Origin: Arenicola marina
Lineage: Eukaryota > Annelida > Polychaeta > Arenicolidae
Length of the DNA stretch: 64,000 nt
Assembly (NCBI GenBank): GCA_964019135.1
Contig: OZ025249.1
Location: 4,774,001-4,838,000, forward strand
Reading direction: 5' to 3'
Within the stretch, counting starts at the first letter, position 1. The number at the start of each line of letters is the position of its first letter. The notes under the pieces are model-generated. The model had not been told where the DNA came from. It saw nothing but the letters and a program-made list of their open reading frames with translations, and did not search any database. Shown here one piece after another: positions 58,356 to 64,000 of the stretch. A program made the position numbers and the translations under genes.

Positions 58356-59300
58356 GATGTAAATACACATGCGTCACGGAGTGTAAATACACATGCGTCA
58401 CGGAGTGTAAATACACATGCGTCACGGAGTGTAAATACACATGCGTCACGGAGTGTAAATGCACGTAATGCGTCACGGAGTGTACATACACCTAATGCGT
58501 CACGGAGTGTAAATACACCTATTGCGTCACGGAGTGTAAATACACCTAATGCGTCATGGAGTGTAAATACACCTAATGCGTCACGGAGTGTAAATGCACC
58601 TATTGCGTCACGGAGTGTAAATACACCTATTGCGTCACGGAGTGTAAATGCACGTAATGCGTCACGGAGTGTAAATACACCTATTGCGTCACGGAGTGTA
58701 AATACACCTATTGCGTCACGGAGTGTAAATGCACGTAATGCGTCACGGAGTGTAAATACACCTATTGCGTCACGGAGTGTAAATACACCTAATGCGTCAC
58801 GGAGTGTACATACAATACACCTAATGCGTCACGGAGTGTACATACAATACACTTAATGCGTCACGGAGTGTACATACAATACACCTAATGCGTCATGGAC
58901 GATGTCAATACATAACATGCGTCACGGCAGGTATGAATACATATACGTCACGGCGGTTGTGAATACATTTAATGCGTCACGGATAGTGTAAATACATCTA
59001 ATGCGTCACGGATGGTGTCAATACATAAAATGCGTCACGGCGAGTGTCAATGCATGGGCTGCGTCACGGCGAGTGTCAATACAAAGACTGCGTCACGGCG
59101 GGTGTCAATACATGGACTGCGTCACGGCGGGTGCCAATACATGGACGGCGTCACGGCGAGTGTCAATACATGGACTGCGTCACGGCGAGTGTCAATGCAA
59201 AGACTGCGTCACGGCGGGTGTCAATACATAGACTGCGTCACGGCGGGTGTCAATAAATGAACTGCGTCACGGCGGATGTCAATACATGGACTGCATCACG
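58356..59300. repeat. Minisatellite, 24-29-bp units with GCGTCAC core
   Basis: The first part (to about 58900) has the unit GGAGTGTAAATACACCTAAT followed by GCGTCAC. The second part has GTGTCAATACATGGACTGCG followed by TCACGGCGG. Both share TGCGTCACGG, so they are relatives. The array starts about 30 bp after the gene 2 stop and would lie in its 3' untranslated region. Confidence 0.93.
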
Positions 59301-59644
59301 GCGGGTGTGACTCGTGCGTCACTGATGGTGTATGTTCTTCTAAAGCGTCACGAATGATGTAAATAGACACTGTATACCACGTTCGCGCAAATGACCTATT
59401 GCTCAATTTGTCACACAATTAGAAACCGAACGAAATGCTCGCCCAAATCTAATTGCATATAAATATCTCGGAACAAACATAGACTTGTTACAAAATGATG
59501 TATGATAATGTCAGGTGCTTACAGTTAAGCAATGCGCTGTATATTGGTAAGACAAATTCTTCAGTTACAGCTGAAGTGGTCCACGTCACAAGATAAGCGC
59601 GATATTCTGTTTGTAAATGTCGCCCATATCTCCTGTATTAAAGA

Positions 59645-61050
59645 CTGCGCGATGACGTACAGGTACACTGGTGTACAATGCGCGATGACGTACAAGTACA
59701 CTGGTGTACAATGCGCGATGACGTACAGGTACACTGGTGTACACTGCGCGATGACGTACAGGTACACTGACGTACACTGCGCGATGACGTACAGGTACAC
59801 TGACGTACACTGCGCGATGACGTACAGGTACACTGACGTACACTGCGCGATGACGCACAGGTACACTGACGTACACTGCGCGATGACGTACAGGTACACT
59901 GACGTACACTGCGCGATGACGTACAGGTACACTGACGTACACTGCGCGATGACTTACAGGTACACTGACGTACACTGCGCGATGACGTACAGGTACACTG
60001 ACGTACACTGCGCGATGACGTACAGGTACACTGACGTACACTGCGCGATGACGTACAGGTACACTGACGTACACTGCGCGATGACGTACAGGTACACTGG
60101 TGTACACTGCGCGATGACGTACAGGTACACTGGTGTACACTGCGCGATGACGTACAGGTACACTGGTGTACAATGCGCGATGACGTACAGGTACACTGAC
60201 GTACACTGCGTGATGACGTACAGATACACTGACGTACACTGCGTGATGACGTACAGGTACATTGACGTACACTGCGTGATGACGTACAGGTACATTGACG
60301 TACACTGCGCGATGACGTACAGGTACATTGACGTACACTGCGTGATGACGTACAGGTACACTGACGTACACTGCGCGATGACGTACAGGTACACTGACGT
60401 ACACTGCGTGATGACGTACAGGTACATTGACGTACACTGCGCGATGCCGTACAGGTACATTGACGTACACTGCGCGATGACGTACAGGTACACTGACGTA
60501 CACTGCGCGATGACGTACAGGTACACTGACGTACACTGCGCGATGACGTACAGGTACATTGACGTACACTGCGCGATGACGTACAGGTACACTGATGTAC
60601 ACTGCGCGATGACGTACAGGTACACTGACGTACACTGCGTGATGACGTACAGGTACACTGACGTACACTGCGTGATGACGTACAGGTACATTGACGTACA
60701 CTGCGCGATGACGTACAGGTACACTGACGTACACTGCGTGATGACGTACAGGTACATTGACGTACACTGCGCGATGACGTACAGGTACACTGACGTACAC
60801 TGCGCGATGACGTACAGGTACACTGACGTACACTGCGCGATGACGTACAGGTACACTGACGTATACTGCGTGATGACGTACAGGTACACTGACGTACACT
60901 GCGCGATGACGTACAGGTACACTGACGTACACTGCGCGATGACGTACAGGTACACTGACGTACACTGCGCGATGACGTACAGGTACGCTGACGTACACTG
61001 CGCGATGACGTACAGGTACACTGACGTACACTGCGCGATGACGTACATGT
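59645..61050. repeat. Minisatellite, 33-bp unit, about 42 copies
   Basis: The unit is GATGACGTACAGGTACACTG followed by ACGTACACTGCGC. Variants GTGATGAC and ACATTGACG occur in blocks. Since 33 is a multiple of 3 and the unit lacks stops in several frames, open frames of about 500 codons appear on both strands. They have no gene-like features. Confidence 0.96.
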
Positions 61051-61176
61051 GGACATTGCCGCGTAACAGCCGTAACGTTACTGTATGAATAGAATCCGCG
61101 AATGGATCGTAACACAATAATGGATATATATACGCTGCTGGCAGCATTAAAAAGCTTACCTTATATTACATGTACT

Positions 61177-61182
61177 AATAAA
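61177..61182 (+). promoter_or_regulatory. Polyadenylation signal AATAAA, possible end of gene 2
   Basis: AATAAA in an AT-rich context follows the 33-bp array. If used, the gene 2 3' untranslated region would be about 2.8 kb of mostly repeats. Another AATAAA lies at 59252 inside the earlier array. Confidence 0.35.
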
Positions 61183-61752
61183 TTGAAACTTGAAAAGTGC
61201 TCCATTCATTAATTGAACATATTATTTTGAAACGTATTTATGTTCTGGCTATATATATATATGTTTAACGAAAGACCATTAAAACAGAGGCGCAAGTAAT
61301 CCATGCGAGTTACGACTCAAACCTTCGCCTTCAGTTTCTCATTCTTTCGCTCTGGCGTTACTTGTCCAGAGTTTCGGAGCGATGGTTGATTTTAAAATAG
61401 AATGCTTAAGACTCGGCCTTTCTGCTCAGTGTTTTCAGCCGTCGCTTGAGTTCGTGAAAAACCACTCAGCCATCATTACCCCCCCCCCCCCGCTGACGCA
61501 TACCCTGTGTGTTGTTTAAACAGCTCCCGCCTCAACGAAAGCTTAATTTTGGGCACCGTTGTATGTTTTTGATGGGACTGCCTGGTTCCCAGCGAATTGT
61601 GGTTAAAGGAGGCATGATGACGCACGCAGCGCGTGCGGTGGCAGATAACACTGACACCATAGTCAAACCCTACATGGGTCCGTTATGGTTGCGCTTTACG
61701 GCGTGAATTGGAGCATCGAGGGCATCGCAGGATTTGTGATGGTGGCATAGAA

Positions 61753-62034
61753 GGTTGGTTGGTTGGTTATTCAGGACGCTTTAACCATATTTGATCATAT
61801 CGTGTCAATGGGGGAAGAAATAGATAGTGTCCCCGGGGATAACCCCCTACTCTTACGAAGAAAGACATGGGATCTTTATCCTGCGACCACACAGGCATGG
61901 CCACAGCAGGGCGCGATCCACCGATCCATGTGCCGTTAGGCTATCAGGTGGCCAGAGCACTCAAGGCGAGCGCTCTAAACCACTGAGCCACCGGGCCGGC
62001 CCCGGTGGCGTGGAAGGTAAACAATACAGATATT
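61753..62034 (-). repeat. Full-length tRNA-derived SINE with 11-bp target-site duplication
   Basis: On the minus strand it reads a tRNA-like head (GGTGGCTCAGTGGTTTAGAG and following), a body with AGAGTAGGGGGTTATCCCCG and a tail ending CCAACCAACCAACC. GTGGCATAGAA is duplicated at 61742-61752 and 62035-62045. It is a different family from the SINEs in gene 1. Confidence 0.85.
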
Positions 62035-62095
62035 GTGGCATAGAATAAAAAGAACACAAATACACAGGTTAACATACACAGCTCACCGCTAATTA

Positions 62096-62985
62096 CAGTG
62101 CGCGCCACTTTATCGCACTTCGGTTAATGGCAACTTCCGCTTAATTGCAACAAATTTCAAATCCAAACGCCATTTTCTATACATCCCCATGTGAACAACT
62201 TCGGTTAATCGCAACTTCGGTTAATCGCAAATTCCGCTTAATCGCAACGCAAATTCACCTGAAAATGGGCGGGAGCTTCGAATAATTGCAACATTCGCGG
62301 TCAAGCCCAGGTGTTGTTAGTGGGCATGTAGAGACAATGCGCTATCGGCTGACACTTAACACCTTAAAAGTTGTTTTGTTATCGCCGGATTAACAGACTG
62401 CACCAACAAACACAATCCACATGCTTTGTTATTCTTTTAGCCTCTTTACGTTTGGGTGATTGGCATCGAGTGGCATGTTTGAACAAGAGACGGATGAGTG
62501 CGATCATGTTCATAATCAAAGAATTCTGCCTCATCTCCTTGCCCTTCAACATGTAAACTGTTTGGGTCCTCTCTTTGATTGACTGCATGATTCCCCGAGA
62601 AGGGAGGCCACAACAAATTCGACCAGTTTTAAAACATAGAAGCTGACAACCACAAGTCAGTGGCAGCCAAACCAAACAGAAGATGATCACAGACTTTTTA
62701 ATCGATTAAGTCCTCAAATCAATTAAGTCCCAAAATCCTCAAACAGCTTCTGTATTTGAATACATTAATAATAAAAATTAAAATTTCAAAGATGATCAGT
62801 GTTTTATAATGAATGTTTAGCGTACACTTGTGCATCTGATGCGCATATAAACTCAATACGTGTACATAAATGAACATGTAGTGCGTTCTGACCCGTCAAA
62901 ATCGCCAACTTCGGATAATCGCAACTTCGGTTAATTGCAACTTTTTTGCTGACAAACGGAAGTTGCAATTAACCGAAGTGCACTG
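62096..62985. mobile_element. Tigger/pogo-like (Tc1-mariner superfamily) non-autonomous element, 890 bp
   Basis: The terminal inverted repeats CAGTGC...CACTTCGGTTAAT and ATTAACCGAAGTGCACTG are flanked by TA on both sides (62094-62095 and 62986-62987). Sub-terminal copies of CTTCGGTTAATCGCAAC occur at both ends, as in Tigger-type elements. The interior has no recognisable transposase. Confidence 0.75.
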
Positions 62986-62989
62986 TAGT

Positions 62990-63640
62990 CAAAACGAGGT
63001 CATTCCTGAGTTACTATACCCGGACCGAGGCTACATAATCACCAGCACCACTGTGACTACTCAAAACGAGGACACTTTATTTTAACTTTTAACTATACTT
63101 AAAGCGTAAGGTCATATCGCAAGAATAGTAAGAGTCTAGGTAAAGGGGAGGTTTGTCTCGGGCAGTAACCCCTACTATTTGCAGAGACAGACCTGGGAGT
63201 TTTATCCTGCACAAATAGTTTTGCAAAGGTGATATTCGAACCATGCACCCGGCGGCTTGGGCTAACCTGTTATGATTTCCTTCTCAATGAAATTTTTTAC
63301 AATGCTTCGTAGATAAGATCGAATTGCATTGTTCAATCTGTGTCAGTCTCAGAGCAAATGTCTGAAAGCATATACTCTTAGCTACTGCACACTATTGCCT
63401 CGTCTTCATAAAATAATAAATTAACTAAAAGATTTTAACGGTTTCTCGTCCGAAACTTGCTGTATGAGCAGCTTTAAGTAAAGTGTTTTAACCTGTGTAA
63501 GTCGTATCGCGGTTATGGCCATGAGAGGAGCCATGTCTACTACTCAAAACGAGGTCATGCACACCTATAACTACCCAAAACGAGGTCATCCACTCCTAAA
63601 ACTGCTCGGAATGAGGCCACTCGTCACTAACTGTTTAGTC
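62990..63640. repeat. Scattered CTCAAAACGAGGTCA motifs and a SINE fragment
   Basis: CAAAACGAGG recurs at about 62992, 63064, 63545 and 63580, in repeats too sparse to define a unit. At 63140-63265 the minus strand shows GGTTCGAATATCACC and an AATAGTAGGGGTTAC body, a truncated copy of the SINE family at 61753. Confidence 0.5.
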
Positions 63641-64000
63641 CATTCCCATAAATATTCCCACTGACAAGACAGGTCTGACAGCATAGAAAGGTCGTTGGTT
63701 GCCCTTGACAGGAGTACAATGGTGTTGGCGGTAGCGTACAGGACATAATTATAGAGCCGCTGCCGGAGGATCTGGATGAAGACGTGGGATAATGTGAAAG
63801 AACCCACCATACTATAATACAACATCGATAAATATAACTATCACAAACCCAGAAGATGTGGAAATAATTCCAGGTTATTATACGACCTTGGATGTTGTCT
63901 GGGGACAGGGCCGCCTGAAGACGTCATTATGCACTCCCCGTGGCCACCTCCTATACACCCCTTATACACGCTCGTGTGTACACCTTGTACACCCCTTATA
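63641..64000. other. Right edge of the window
   Basis: No supported gene. The last 45 bases (TACACCCCTTATACACGC-type) look like the beginning of another tandem array cut off by the window. Confidence 0.45.

Noticed and set aside
61930-62000. tRNA gene on the minus strand
   Set aside because: It is the head of a 282-bp SINE with 11-bp duplications; the acceptor stem does not pair as a complete tRNA.

Overview
The window is metazoan nuclear DNA. It has GT-AG introns, AATAAA polyadenylation signals, tRNA-derived SINEs with target-site duplications, non-autonomous DNA transposons and no dense ORF packing. I cannot name the species. The SINE types and the very high minisatellite load suggest a marine invertebrate (amphioxus-like deuterostome or lophotrochozoan), which is an inference. 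By rough count about 40% of the window is tandem repeat.

Two plus-strand genes for single-pass membrane proteins can be reconstructed. Gene 1 (about 5.25-32.6 kb) has 13 coding exons whose phases all agree, and it predicts about 3,666 residues. It has a signal-peptide exon, an 8.9-kb first intron full of minisatellites, then three modules. Each module is a giant Thr/Pro-rich mucin-repeat exon running into a SEA domain that is split over three exons. A transmembrane exon and two cytoplasmic exons follow. All three SEA domains carry the autoproteolysis motif GSVVV known from MUC1. Modules 1 and 2 arose by a tandem duplication of about 5.3 kb with breakpoints inside mucin exons. The middle mucin exon is therefore a chimera: its 5' part is like module 3 and its 3' part is like module 1. 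A SINE in module 1 has its empty site preserved in module 2.

Gene 2 (coding exons at 53.2-58.3 kb) encodes an acidic Asp/Pro-rich ectodomain, a transmembrane helix, an NPNY motif and a tail with a series of Tyr-x-x-Val motifs. Its first exon, with the signal peptide, was not identified with confidence. A CpG-rich segment at 34.6-35.5 kb ending in a strong, phase-compatible splice donor is a candidate.

Layout: 1-5.2 kb, 5' flank with no supported gene. 5.25-32.6 kb, gene 1. 32.6-36.6 kb, non-coding sequence with a hAT-like MITE and the CpG-rich candidate exon. 36.6-52 kb, eight large non-coding minisatellite arrays. 53.2-61.2 kb, gene 2 with repeat-rich 3' sequence. 61.7-64 kb, SINEs and an 890-bp Tigger/pogo-like element. 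The inferred picture is two neighbouring surface glycoproteins, one a large self-cleaving mucin with a PDZ-ligand tail and one a tyrosine-motif receptor-like protein. No enzymes, RNA genes or CRISPR arrays were seen.
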